A stretch of DNA of 64,000 nt from Salvia splendens (taxonomy: Eukaryota; Streptophyta; Magnoliopsida; Lamiales; Lamiaceae). The stretch covers positions 11,075,968 through 11,139,967 of the forward strand of contig NC_056051.1 of NCBI RefSeq assembly GCF_004379255.2, written 5' to 3'. Positions 23,364 through 34,689 of this stretch are shown piece by piece. The position numbers and the translations under genes are program-made. Below the pieces are notes generated by a model. That model did not search any database. It was not told the DNA's origin and saw only the letters and a program-made list of their open reading frames with translations. The number at the start of each line of letters is the position of its first letter. Positions within the stretch are counted from its first letter, which is position 1.

Positions 23364-24830
23364 TTCTTTTGAGCTCTTTTTGTTTGCCTCTTGTGAACTT
23401 TCTCTACAAAATTTTCTCCATTTTTCAAGTTGATGATCTTGCACAGCTAAGAAAACTATGATCCCTTAACGATGGAGTTGGTGTGCTTCCTCAAAAGCAG
23501 TCTCATGATTGTTGAGAGACGAGAAAGAGACTTGGCCACTGAATCAAACCCTCTCAGCAAAAGCACTGAATCCTCCTTAAATCACTTAGCATGATCAACT
23601 GCTTATGAACTCTGGAAACAAGCACAATCCAGTTCAAGGTTAGGGAAACACAAAAACGAAATCAATGATATTAGAAGTACTATTAAGACTGCAAGAAACT
23701 CACATTTTCTTGGAACTCTTTCTTTGATTCTGCTCTCTATATTTTTTCTAGATCTGTGACACAATTTTTTCTTTTTTTCTTTTCTTTTTTTCTTTTCTTT
23801 TTTATTTTTCAACAGATATGCTTTCTCTTTTTTTCTTATTTTTCATTTTTTTTTCCTTTTTTCTCCTCATTTTGCTCTTATTCTACCCCTTCCATGTTTC
23901 TTTTTTCACTCTCTGCCCTATTGTTGGCTGACTACAATCAATATCCACAAGAAGATGAGATATCATCTGATGTCAGGTTGTCGAAAGTTGAAACTCTCAT
24001 CTTCAACACCTTTTTGCGGAGACAAAAAATCAAACCGCATTCCCCATAGCAAGCTCTCATAAGAAGATGAGATATCATGTGATGTCAGGTGGTGGTACTT
24101 CCAAATGCAGGCACACCCACATCTCTGTTGCATAATGTCATATCCGATCTGATCCACTTCAGCTCTGTAAGGCAGAAATATCAAAAATTAGCAAAGCGGA
24201 AAGAGAAAATTAGCAACTTGCTGAACCAATATTTTGAACAAGGGAAGCATTTCTCCAGTTATTTGAGGTATTATATAGCACCTGCTACCATTGCATGGAA
24301 TGCTGCGTCATCCCCATATAGCTGGACATTTTTAAATGAATTGACAGAAAGTAATACAGGGCCTGCCATTCTCTATGCAAAGCAAAGACAAGAAAATTGT
24401 TTAAAATTAGAGGCAATCTGTATACACAAATAAAATAAAAAGGTTCTCGAATAGAAAATTACATGGAGTATGTATTTTCTTGTAAATATTTACACAGAAG
24501 GTTGTGAAGAACTGAAGGCTCGTTCAAATAACTTAGTTGTGCAAGATCATCATCTGAGTCAACTATCTGAGGAACAGTTGGTAGAAGGTTTATCAACCTG
24601 TTGTGATAAAGCAGTGAGTGCAAAGTTCTTGTAGAAGCAACAAAGGCAGTGAAGAGATGAAAATTCAAACAAACCAGACATAAGAAAAGTTGCATTCTAA
24701 CGTGCCTGCAGGTAAGGATATAGATTAAAGCTCAAACTTGTTTCAGATAACTACCTAATCTCAGGTAATGCAACCTGAACCAAGTCCATAAACCATAAAG
24801 AGTCCAAATGGACATCATGATAACCCTCTA
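23364..24830. repeat. near-identical copy of 10516-11985
   Basis: From 'ttttgagctcttttt' at 23364 to the 'cataaccctct' marker near 24830, this stretch matches 10516-11985 at an offset of about 12.85 kb. It contains coiled-coil exons a, b and d and the myosin N-terminal pair. The plus-strand 114-codon frames at 11246 and 24089 translate identically, which reflects recent duplication rather than coding constraint. The left edge joins the end of the 1.1-kb array abruptly. Confidence 0.9.
24255..24695 (-). pseudogene. myosin N-terminal exon pair, copy 6 of 9
   Basis: The minus strand reads NLLPTVPQIVDSDDDLAQLS, then YLNEPSVLHNL (about 24600-24485), followed by the shortened AGPVL/YGDDAA exon (about 24390-24260). 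Twin of 11410-11852. Confidence 0.7.
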
Positions 24831-25169
24831 AGCAAAATCATTGAATCCTCCTCCAATCTCTTAGCATGATCAACTGCTTCACAACTCTACAAATCGGAAA
24901 CAAGTACAATTCAGCTCCAGTTTAGGGCTAAATAGGTAGGGAGTCAATAAGATTAGGAAAACTATTTGGAATGCAAAAAACACACCTTTTTTGGCTTCTT
25001 GTTCTCAACAATCATGGCATGCAGCTGATAAAAGTGCTCCAGAAGAAGATGTCGTGGAAGATCGATGGCTCTGATGAAAATGGGAATTAATTATCAACGT
25101 TCAATCCATATATTGAATTAAATGAAGAGCAATAGAGATTTTAAAGAGAGCAGTAGGAATACTTTGGAA

Positions 25170-25480
25170 AGGGATGTCGGTATTTATCCCCTCTTGGTAA
25201 TATCCCGAAGCTGAGCCTCGGATTTATCAGGGTGACCCTTTTGACAGTATCCCGTCAGCAGTATGTTCGGCAAAGTCGTATGTGTGGCAAGTAGAAGTCC
25301 AGTCATCTAGCACAGCCTTGCTTCTTCGAGATCTCCAAGCTTTACCAAAGAGCCCATCACGAAGCTTCTTGTTCTCTTCCTCCAACAGCCCAGACCGCTC
25401 TTGCTTAAATGCCATATCCCATCTGATCCACTTCAGCTCTCTAGCCTTGCTAGCTGCTCGTCTAGCCATGGTCTTTGTCA
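25170..25480 (-). pseudogene. fused coiled-coil/PPR exon, open frame
   Basis: The minus frame 25469-25227 (80 codons) begins MARRAASKARELKWIRWDMA, continues ERSGLLEEENKKLRDG, then crosses the joint and reads SKAVLDDWTSTCHTYDF. At the joint the PPR part is read one base off (LFGKAWRSRRS replaces the LVKLGDLEEA phase) and recovers afterwards. It is the clearest single-copy view of the fusion: coiled-coil exon on the amino side, PPR on the carboxy side. Confidence 0.65.
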
Positions 25481-25540
25481 GCTATGGAAACACAACATAA
25501 ATCCTATAATCAATCAGACAACCTTAAACAATGTTGTTTT

Positions 25541-25804
25541 TCAAGTAATATGATGATAAGGGTACCTACATTTTTTGCTTTCTTGACACTCTCTGTTTCT
25601 TTTGAGCTCTTTTTTGTTTGCCTCTTGTGAAGCTTCTCTACAGAATTTTCTCCATCTTTGGCTAAGTTGATGATCTTGCACAACTAAGAACACTATGATT
25701 CCTTTACGGTGGACTTGATGTGCTACCTGAAGAGGAGTCTCAAGTTTGTTTGAGAGATGAGAAAGTGACTTGGCCACTGAATCAAACCCTCTCAGCAAAA
25801 ACAC
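25541..25804 (-). pseudogene. coiled-coil exons a and b, open through the intron
   Basis: An 87-codon minus frame reads LLRGFDSVAKSLSHLSNKLE and TPLQVAHQVH, then translated intron, then REASQEANKKELKRNRECQE. It is the best preserved copy of this part of the coiled-coil gene. The missing intron boundary words suggest that it is not a functional exon pair. Confidence 0.5.
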
Positions 25805-26149
25805 TGAATCCTCCTTAAATCAATTAGCACGATCAATGCTTATGAACTCTGGAAACAAGCACAATCCAGCTCAAGGTTAGGGAAAAATAAATACGAAATC
25901 AAAGATATTAGAAGTACTATTTAGACTGCAAGAAACTCACGTTTTCTTGGAACTATGTCTTTGATTCTGCTCTCTATTTTTTTTCTAGATCTGTGACACA
26001 ATTTTTTCTTTTTTTCTCTTCTTTTTTTTCAACAGATCTGCTTTCTCTTTTTTTTTCTTCTTTTTCTTTTTCTTTTTTTCTTTTTTTCCTCATTTTGCTC
26101 TTATTCTACCCCTTCCATGTTTCATTTTTCACTTTCTGCGCTATTGTTG

Positions 26150-26640
26150 GCTGACTACAATCAATATCCACAAGAAGATGAGATATCATGTGATGTCAGG
26201 TTGTCGAAAGTTGAAACTCTCATCTTCAACATCTTTCTGGAGAGACGAAAAATCAAACCGCATTCCCCATAGCAAGCTCTCATAAGAAGATGAGATATCA
26301 TGTGATGTCAGGTGGTGGTACTTCACAATTCAGGCACACACAGATCTCTCTTGCATAATGTCATATCCGATCTGATCCACTTCAGCTCTGTACGACAGAA
26401 ATATAAAAAATTAGCAAAGCGGAAAGAGAAAATTAGCAACTTGCTGAACCTATATTTTGAACAAGGGAAGCATTTCTCCAGTTATTTGAGTTATTATATA
26501 GCACCTGCTACCACTGCATGGAATGCTGCGTCATCCCCATATAGCTGGACATTTTAAATGAATCTGAGTCAACCATCTGAGGAACAGATGGTAGAAGGTT
26601 TATTGTGGGAACTGTCATAACCTGTAGTGATAAAGTAGTG
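26150..26640 (-). pseudogene. coiled-coil exon d and merged myosin exon pair (copy 7 of 9)
   Basis: Exon d lies at about 26370-26160. At about 26560 the myosin QLYGDDAA exon is joined by deletion to NLLPSVPQMVDSD, so the LSYLNEPSVL part and the intron between the two exons are lost. The joint lies at the bases 'ttttaaatgaatctgagtc'. Confidence 0.55.
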
Positions 26641-27199
26641 AGTGCAAAGTTCTTGTAGAAGCAACAAAAGCAGTGAAGAGATGAAAAATTCAAAGAAACC
26701 AGACATAAGAAAAGTTGCATTCTAACGAGCCTGCAGGTAAGGAAATAGATTAAAGCTCTAACTTGTTTTAGATAACTACCTAATCTCAGGTAATGCAACC
26801 AGCACTAAGTCCATAAACCATAAAGAGTCCAAATGGACATCATGATAACCCTCTAAGCAAAATCATTGAATTCTCCTCCAATCTCTTAGCATAATCAACT
26901 GCTTCAGAACTCTACAAATCGGAAACAAGTACAATTCAACTCCATTTTAGGGCTAAATAGGAAGGGAGTCAATGAGATTAGGACAACTATTTGGAATGCA
27001 AAAACACATCTTTTTGGCTTCTTGTTCTCAACAATCATGTCATGCAGCTGATAAGAGTGCTCCAGAAGCCTAGGAAAATCGATGGCCCTAATGAAAATCG
27101 GAAATTAATTATCATGTTCAATCGATATATTGAATTAAATGAAGAGCGGTATAGATTTTACAGAGAGAAGTAGGAATACTTTGGGAAGGGAAGTCGGTA

Positions 27200-27720
27200 T
27201 TTATCCCCTTTTGGTAATATCCCGAAGCAGAGCCTCGGATTTATCGAGGAGACCCTTCTGACAGTATCCCGTTAGCAGTATGTCCGGCACTCTGAAGTCG
27301 TATGTGTAGCAAGTAGAAGTCCAGTCATCTAGCACAGCCTTGGCTTCTTCGAGATCTCCAAGCTTTACCAAAGAGCAGCTATGGAAACACAACATTAATC
27401 CTATAATCAATCAGACAACTTCAAACAATGTTGTTTTTCTAGTAATATGATGATAAGGGTACCAACATTTTTTGCTTTCTTGACACTCTCTGTTTCTTTT
27501 GAGCTCTTTTTTGTTTGCCTCTTATGAAGCTTCTCTACAGAATTGTGTCCATCTTTGGCTAAGTTGATGATCTTGCACAACTAAGAAAACTATGATCCCT
27601 TAACGATGGAGTTGGTGTGCTTCCTCAAGAGCAGTCTCATGATTGTTTGAGAGATGAGAAAGAGACTTGGCCACTGAATCAAACCCTCTCAGCAAAAGCA
27701 CTGAATCCTCCTTATGAACT
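27200..27720 (-). pseudogene. PPR fragment followed by coiled-coil exons a and b
   Basis: The minus frame from 27410 reads LVKLGDLEEAKAVLDDW, CYTYDFRVPDILLTGYC and KGLLDKSEALLRDI, a clean PPR motif pair with no stop for 69 codons, though its amino end is translated from noncoding bases. Here coiled-coil exon c is missing between the PPR piece and the upstream exon, unlike the other units: a deletion at about 27378. Confidence 0.6.
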
Positions 27721-28019
27721 CTGGAAACAAGTACAATCCAACTCGAGGTTAGGGAAAAGTAGATATGAAATCAATGATATTCATATTAGAAGTACTATTT
27801 AGACAGCAAGAAACTCACATTTTCTTGGAACTCTTTCTTTGATTCTGCTCTCTATTTTTTTCTAGATCTGTGACACAATTTTTTTCTTTTCTTTTTTCTT
27901 TTCTTTTTTTCTTTTCTTTTTTCTTTTCTTTTTTTTCAACAGATCTGCTTTCTCTTTTTTACCTTTTTTTTCAGTTTTTTTTCTTTTTTTCTCCCCTTCC
28001 ATGTTTCTTTTTTCACTTT

Positions 28020-28300
28020 TTGCCCTAGTGTTGGCTGACTACAAATCAATGTCTCACAAGAAGATGAGATATCATGTGATGTCAAGTTGTCGAAAGTTGA
28101 AACTCTCATCTTCAACACCTTTTTGCGGAGACGAAAAATCAAACCGCATTCCCCATAGCAAGCTCTCATAAGAAGATGAGATATCATGTGATGTCAGGTG
28201 GTGGTGCTTCACAATGCAGGCACACCCACATCTCTCTTGCATAATGTCATATCCGATTTGATCCACTTCAGCTCTGTAGGGCAGAAATATCAAAAATTAG
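28020..28300 (-). pseudogene. coiled-coil exon d copies
   Basis: The minus frames at 28293-28072 and 28187-27936 carry HHLTSHDISSSYE and MRFDFSSPQKGVEDESFNF. Overlapping frames show that exon d is partly duplicated in itself. Confidence 0.5.
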
Positions 28301-28394
28301 CAAAGCGGAAAGAGTTAGCAACATGTTGAATCAATATTTTAACAAGGGAAGCATTTATCTAGGTTTTTAACGTATTATATAGCACCGGCTACCA

Positions 28395-28730
28395 TTGTAT
28401 GGTATGCTGCATCAGCAACAGCATAAACATAATTAGTGACCAAAGCCTTCTTTCTCTATCATCCCCTTATAGCTGGACAGTTTTAAATAGATTGACAGAG
28501 GCCAGCCATTCTCTATGCTAAGCAAAGACAAAAAAATTGTTATCAATTAGATGCAATCAGTAAAAACAAATAGAATGAAAAGGTTCTTGAATAGAGAATT
28601 ACATATATATTATCTTGTAACTCGTTCAAATAACTTAGTTGTGCAAGATCATCAACTTAGTCAAGTATCTGAGGAATAGTTGGTAGAAGATATTTTGTGG
28701 GAACTGTCACAACCTGTAGTGATAATGCAG
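28395..28730 (-). pseudogene. myosin N-terminal exon pair, copy 8 of 9
   Basis: Decayed AGPVL/VYA exon (about 28520-28400) and DDLAQLSYLNE-like exon (about 28720-28620, shortened). It is more diverged than the copies at 11 and 24 kb. Followed to 29340 by the IWANKIKL-like and DHAKRLEED-like debris. Confidence 0.5.
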
Positions 28731-29639
28731 TAAGTGCATCGTTCTTGTAGAAGTAACAAAAACAGTGAAGTGATGAAAAATCAAATGCACTAACACTTCC
28801 GTCCGAAAGCAGAACCAAAGCTTTCTCCCATGAGTTTGATTTTATTTGCCCAGATTCCCAGAGCTCATCCTGTCGCCGACACCAAACACGAAGATTCTAA
28901 AATCATGTAATCAAGCACAATGAGTGGCTGAGAGAAAAATTCTATCTTAAACTAGAAATTGCTGAGCATTTGGGCAAGATAAAAATACAACATTCCGATC
29001 ATTCATTAGCCCAACTCTTTTTTCATGTGTCCCACTATGCTACCTGATATGGAGCTTGGACAATAAAAAACTTTAACTACCCCAGCCAAATGCTATATGT
29101 CGAGCAGAACAAAATGCAAAGACACTAGACACAGGAAAAGTTGTATTCCGACGTAATATAGATAAGCCCACAGGTAAGAAAATAGATTAAAGCTCTAACT
29201 TGTTTTAGATAACTACCTGATCTCAGTAATGCAACCAGCACCAAGTCCATAAACCATAAAGAGTCCAAATTGTCAACATGAAAACCCACTAAGCGAAAGC
29301 ATTGGATGCTCCTTCAATCTCTTAGCATGATCAACTGCTTCACAACTCTACAAATCAGAAACAAATACAATTCAGCTCCACTTAGGGCTAAATACGTACA
29401 GAATCAATGATATTAGAAGTACTATTTGGACTGCAAAAAACACACCTTTTTTGGCTTCTAGTTCTCAAGAAGCATGTCATGCTGCTGATAAGTGTGCTCC
29501 AATAGCACTTATCAAAAGAAGGACTGAACATCATAGGAGAAGAAGAAGCCGTGGAAAATCGATGGACCTGAAAAAAATCAGAACTTAATTACCAGCGTTC
29601 AATCACCATATTTCGAATTACATGAAGAGCGGTATAGAT

Positions 29640-30140
29640 TTTAAAGAGATAAGTAGGAGTACTTTGTTAAGGGAAGTCGGTATTTCTGCCCTTTAGATAA
29701 TATCCAGAAACAATGCCTCAAATGTATCGGAGAGACCCTTCTGATAGTAGCCGAACAGGAGTATGTTCGACACTCTGAAGTCGTATGTGTGGCAAGTAGA
29801 AGTCTAGTCATCTCCCACAGCCTGGGCTTCTTCGAGCTCTCCAAGATTTACCAAAGAGCTCATCATGAAGATTCTTGTTCTCCTCCTCCAACAGCCCAGA
29901 TCTCTCTTGCATAAATGCATTATCTATCCCATCTTCTCCACTTCAGTTTTCAAGCCATGCTCGCTGCTAGTCTCGCCATGGTGAATATCAGCTACGGAAA
30001 CACAACATTAATCATATAATCAATCAGACAACCTCAAACAAAGTTGTTTTCAAGTAATATGATGATAAGGGCTTACAATTTTTGCTCTCTTGAACTTCTC
30101 CGTTTCCTTTGAGCTCTTTTTTGTTTGCCTCTTGGGAAGT
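29640..30140 (-). pseudogene. fused coiled-coil/PPR exon and exon b, older copy
   Basis: The minus strand carries exon b (near 30130-30080), exon c (near 29975-29860), then the PPR piece GELEEA, TYDFRVSNILL and GYYQKGLSDTFEAL with a stop in DD-TST. The same order as in the 1.1-kb unit but with many private substitutions, so it may represent the older form from which the array grew. Confidence 0.55.
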
Positions 30141-30429
30141 TTCTTCATCATGATCATCGTTATTTAGACAACACGTCATCCCCACATGGTTCAAACAAGG
30201 GGATAACGTAGTATTCCACAGCTTATTCGGGCTATTTTTTTCTTCACATTTTCTTGGACCTATCTATTTTTTTTTTCTAGATCTGTGACACCAATTTTTT
30301 TTCCTTTTTTTCCACAGTTCTGCTTTCTCTTTTTTTCTTCTTCTTTTTCTTTTTTTTTTTCCTTTTTTCTGTCCATTTTGCTCTTTTTCTACCCCTTCCA
30401 TGTTTCTTTTTTCACTTTCTGCCCTAGTG

Positions 30430-31200
30430 TTGGCTGACTACAATCAATATCTCACAAGAAGATGAGATATCATGTGATGTCAGGTGGTGGTACTTCCAAA
30501 TGCAGGCACACCCACATCTCTGTTGCATAATGTCATATCCGATCTGATCCACTTCAGCTCTGTAAGGCAGAAATATCAAAAATTAGCAACATTATGAACC
30601 AATATTTTAACAAGGGAAGCATTTCTCCAGGTATTTTAGGTATTATATGTAGCACCTGCTACCATTGCATGGTATGCTGCATCATCCCCATATAACCGGA
30701 CATTTTTAAATGGATTGACAGAAAGTAATACAGGGCCTGCCATTCTCTCTATGCAAAGCAGAGACAAGAAAATTGTTTAAAATTAGAGGCAATCTGTATA
30801 AACAAATAAAATAAAAAGGTTCTAGAATAGAGAATTACATGGAGTGTGTATTATCTTGTAAATAACTATACTGAAGATTGGGAAGAACTGAAGGCTCGTT
30901 CAAATAACTTAGTTGTGCAAGATTATCAACTTAGTCAAGTATCTGAGGAATAGTTGGTAGAAGATATTTTTTGGGAACTGTCACAACTAGTAGTGATAAT
31001 GCATTAAGTGCAAGTTCTTGTAGAAACAACAAAAGCAGTAAACAGATGAAAAATTTAATGAAACCAGACAAAAAAAAAGTGGCATTCCAACATGCCGCAG
31101 GTAAGAAAATGGATTAAAGCTCTAACTTGATTTAGATAACTACCTATTCTCAGGTAATGCAACCAGCGCCATGTCCATAAACCACAAAGAATCCACATGG
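30430..31200 (-). pseudogene. coiled-coil exon d and myosin N-terminal pair, copy 9 of 9
   Basis: Exon d near 30560-30440; myosin QLYGDDAA-type exon near 30760-30650; DDLAQLSYLNEPSV-type exon near 30980-30860; then the DHAKRLKED-like exon near 31250-31140. This is the last, most diverged full unit of the field. Confidence 0.5.
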
Positions 31201-31569
31201 ACAACATGATAACCCTCTCAGCAAAAGCATTAAATCCTCCTTCAATCTCTTAGCATGATCAACTGCTTCACAACTCTATAAATCGGTCACAATTCAGCTC
31301 CAACTTAAGGCCTAATAGGTATGAAATCAATGAAATTAGAATTATTATTTGGACTGCAAAAAACACACCTTTTTTGGCTTCTGGTTCTCAAGAATCGTGT
31401 CATGCGGCTGATAAGAGTGCTCCAGAAGCACTTTTTGAAAGAAGAACTGAACATCGGATGAGAAGAAGAGGCTGTGGAACTTCAATGGTCCTGATGAAAA
31501 TTGAAACTTAATTATCAGCGTCCAATTACCATATTACGAATTAATAAAGAGCGGTATAGATTTTAAAGA

Positions 31570-32225
31570 GAACAATATGAGTACCTTGTGAAGGAAAGTC
31601 GGTATTTCTCTCCTTTTGATAATATCTCGAAGCAGTGCCTCGGATTTATCGGGGAGACCCTTTTGAAAGTAGCTGATCAGGAGTATGTTCGGCACTCTGA
31701 AGTCGTACGTGTGGCAAGTAGAATTCTAGTCTTCTAGCATAGCCTTGGCTTCTTCAAGCTCTCTAAGCTTTACCAGAGAACCCAACTTGGTGATGTAGCA
31801 AATTTCTGTAAAGCCCACAACCTCATCATTTCATCTTTTTGCCCTAGATGGGCATATCAAGTGACAGCATCTTTGTCAAGCTTCTGTTCCACCTTCTTCA
31901 TTTAAGCAAGCGCTCTCACCTTCTTGTCTGCTTTTATGAACTGAAATGCAGCCATAGAATATGGACGCCAATCAAAGAAAATGTCAATTAGTGACTCCAT
32001 CTTATCCAGAAGCTTCTCCATGCCACTGAGATCAGATCTCTCACCAAAAGAACTCAAGCCTATTCGCTACACCATTCTTCTTTATTTCTGAGATTCTCTC
32101 AGGGATTTTCTCAAGTTGACCTACTTTCTTGTACAGGACCATGATGTTGTTATAAGTAATTGCTGATGAGCCATATCCCACGTCTTTCATTCTCTGCAGA
32201 TGGAGAAGATCCGTGCCTCGTGCTG
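31570..32225 (-). pseudogene. P-class PPR protein pseudogene, longest copy
   Basis: Starting near 32225 the minus strand reads LQRMKDVGYGSSAITYNNIM, VLYKKVGQLEKIPE, ISEIKKNGV, then SSFGERSDLSGMEKLLDKME, a FDW helix, KKVEQKLDKDAV, then a PPR tail TYDFRVPNILL-like near 31700. This is the order found in mitochondrial P-class PPR proteins of the At2g20710/At4g21705 kind. Stops and frame changes occur (near 32068, 31915, 31885 and in the tail). It is the only place with the amino-terminal repeats, so it is the likely source, or the closest relative of the source, of the PPR piece fused into the tandem units. Confidence 0.75.
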
Positions 32226-32228
32226 AGT

Positions 32229-32345
32229 TTCCATTTCAATTTCAATTTCAATTTCTATTTCTATTTCTATTTCTATTTCTATTTCTATTTCTATTTCTAT
32301 TTCTATTTCTATTTCCATTTCAATTTCAATTTCTATTTCTACTTC
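32229..32345. repeat. hexanucleotide microsatellite (TTTCAA/TTTCTA)n
   Basis: About 19 six-base units: TTTCAA variants at both ends and about a dozen consecutive TTTCTA units in the middle. The 66- and 82-codon frames across it (alternating FNFNFY or EIEIEI) are simple-sequence artefacts. It lies directly at the amino-terminal edge of the PPR pseudogene. Confidence 0.95.
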
Positions 32346-32439
32346 TACAGAGGAACTTAAAGGAGGAAGGGAAGGAAGAGAGAGCATAAAACAGAGAGAG
32401 GGGGGTGAGGAGAGAGTCAAGTACTTGTATAGCAACGGT

Positions 32440-33075
32440 CGTTTTAGACTAGGTATTTTATTTTTTAAATTTTAATCCTTACAAATTTTCAATTACTTGA
32501 TTGTTATTATTTCGCACCCTCATTTTCAATTACTAAATTTTTTGGTAATCAATTATTGTTGACTTTATGTACGTTTCAATTTTCTAATGTCATTCGGGGA
32601 CCGGAAGCAGAAATTAAAACAATGTTCATCTTTACAAGACAAAAAAGCCTTAAACCCCATCAATCAATTTTTAAATTGCTTATTGAGTTTTTAACGTGTT
32701 TGACATATTTAAAGGTGCGTATTTTAGTATTTATAGATTTTGAATTTAGAAGATTAAACAGTTTTTATGTTTTTCATAAAAATGGAGGAAGTGAAAGGTT
32801 TTGGAAGAAACTTCTATTTTTTTATTATATATATATATATGATATTGGTATTATATAATCCACACATTTTTATACGTTCAGGGTTTGATATCGGTGATGG
32901 GTAGTGACCTGATTTAGGTATTCTTCATACTCTTCATTAATATTGTTTTAACATGAACTTGGTTTTCTACATGATGATTTTTTTCATTTGTGCATTAATA
33001 ATGTTAGCTTTGCACCCTCAATCCATTCCCTCAGTTATTTTGTTATTATGGAATTGTCTTTGTAATTATACGATC
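32440..33075. other. AT-rich intergenic stretch, nothing recognised
   Basis: No family resemblance seen. A short (AT)n run lies near 32826-32841. The 100-codon plus frame at 32556 has no domain and AT-driven composition. Confidence 0.6.
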
Positions 33076-33290
33076 AGCTAAGCCTTATTTGGTTACTCCA
33101 GGAGCAACTATTCATGGCCATCATGGGGAACTCTTGTACAAAGGAGATACTTTAATTACATTTATATATGAAAATTCGAGATCTTGTGATATTACCCAAG
33201 GGCTCCCAAAAGTAGAACAGATGTTTGAAGTGCGTTCGGTTGATTCAATACCTATGAATCTAGAAAAGAGGATTGAGGGTTGGAACGAAC
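33076..33290 (+). pseudogene. rpoC2: plastid-derived rpoC2 fragment (NUPT)
   Basis: The plus frame reads [60 protein letters not shown] and [13 protein letters not shown], which is the conserved region of the plastid RNA polymerase beta'' subunit. Only about 70 of roughly 1,400 residues are present, with no start, so it is a fragment moved from plastid (or plastid-derived mitochondrial) DNA to the nucleus. The frame runs on to 33355 in unrelated sequence. Non-synonymous changes such as CDIT for GDIT suggest age. Confidence 0.85.
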
Positions 33291-33511
33291 GTATAATGGG
33301 GTCTCTTTACCTTTATAGTAATAATGAATCGCGACTCTTATTCGCGGGACACTAAAATGGAATAATGGATGCAAAAATGGACATAGTTACTCATGTTTTA
33401 TCTATCAAACCTGAGTAATTTTATAAGCAATTCTTTAAAAAAGAAAAGCTTGTGTAGCTTCATCAATAGATAGATTGCAAGTCCTCTGATACATTTCTTC
33501 TGTCTGTCGAT

Positions 33512-34689
33512 CTATCTCCATTTTGACGGTATATCCAAGGGAAAACATGACAGGCACATTGATTTCATATTCTTGCAGGAAGAAGTGACAGAGGAGTTGC
33601 ACTCTTCTTCCTCATACGACAGCTTTAGCCCCGTTGACACAGGATTGGGGTTCAAAACGGTTCCAATACGGCCAGCTTCATCCAGACAAAAGTTGTTGTT
33701 CAATGATATGTGAAGCTTCTGCTGAATGGGCATGTTGATAGAGCAGTTGTCGGTGGGCGGGTGCCTGTTCCTGGCATGATTTATGGTTCCAACGCTGAAT
33801 TGGAACTGCAGGCGAGTGTGATATGTAGATAAGGTCTGAGATGAGCTTAAGCTAATCAGAGCAAGAAGACAACATCAAAAGCACAACACTACCGCGAATT
33901 CAAGACGTGGGAAATAGGTGTTCATGGAATCTCACTTATTTTGAAGACAATTTCAACCTTGAGTATTATCATGTAGTCCTAAAATGGCCCGTCAGGCTCT
34001 CTTAATCCTACATGTATGCTCTATCTACAAAAGACATTCCAAAAACAAAACTATAACTTAAGCTTGCTGAACATAGAAGAGGAAACCATCCTCATATTGC
34101 AATGAAATGAAACTATTCATACATATAATCAAGTTCAAAACACAACATATTCAACAATCTCAAACTTAGTTTAATGTCACTGTTTTGCAATCTCTTTATA
34201 CATTACGAGCCTAGGATTCACAAAACTTGGCACCTCAGACGATAACCCTTTAGACCACCGTTATATTAGCACTTTCTTGTCACAACGAGCACAGAAAACT
34301 TTGTAAGAATTCAAAAAACCGAACTAATTTGGTAATGTTGATTAACATCTTTTTTGGGGGCATTAGATTTCAGTATCTATGAGAAATCTCAGAGACATCA
34401 AGACGGGTTAAAATACACCCAAGTTGAGTGCAAAATGTCTCTAGAAGATCAAAGAAATTACCAACAATCACAGAAGCACCACCATAGCCATATCTAATAA
34501 GAAAACCATGTCAAAGATAAAACAAACTTAGAGAAAAGAGCCACTTTTCTATCATAACACAAATGACAAAATATACTCACCATTTGTTAATAGCTTTAGT
34601 TGAGGCAATGTGTTGTTATGGTATTGGACATTAGTTTCCTCCACAGAACCAGGGAACATTATATTTGCATCACTTCCTCCTCCTAACAT
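33512..34689 (-). pseudogene. SBP1/BOI-type RING E3 ligase, 5' exons only
   Basis: Exon 1 (34689-34581) starts MLGGGSDANIMFPGSVEETN and VQYHNNTLPQLKLLTN and ends at a GTGAG donor. After an intron of about 775 bp ending in CTGCAG, exon 2 (from 33805) has QQKLHISLNNNFCLDEAGR, NPNPVSTGLKLSYEEEE and NSSVTS. This is the amino-terminal half of S-RNase-binding-protein/BOI-like ubiquitin ligases. Near 33565 the phase shifts: VPVMFSLGYTVKMEIDRQTE is in another frame, and the coiled-coil and RING parts are absent. The gene is truncated where the rpoC2 fragment and unknown DNA begin. Such ligases act in stress and self-incompatibility responses. Confidence 0.7.

Noticed and set aside
32160..32435. 66- and 82-codon frames of alternating residues
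   Set aside because: They translate the hexanucleotide microsatellite.
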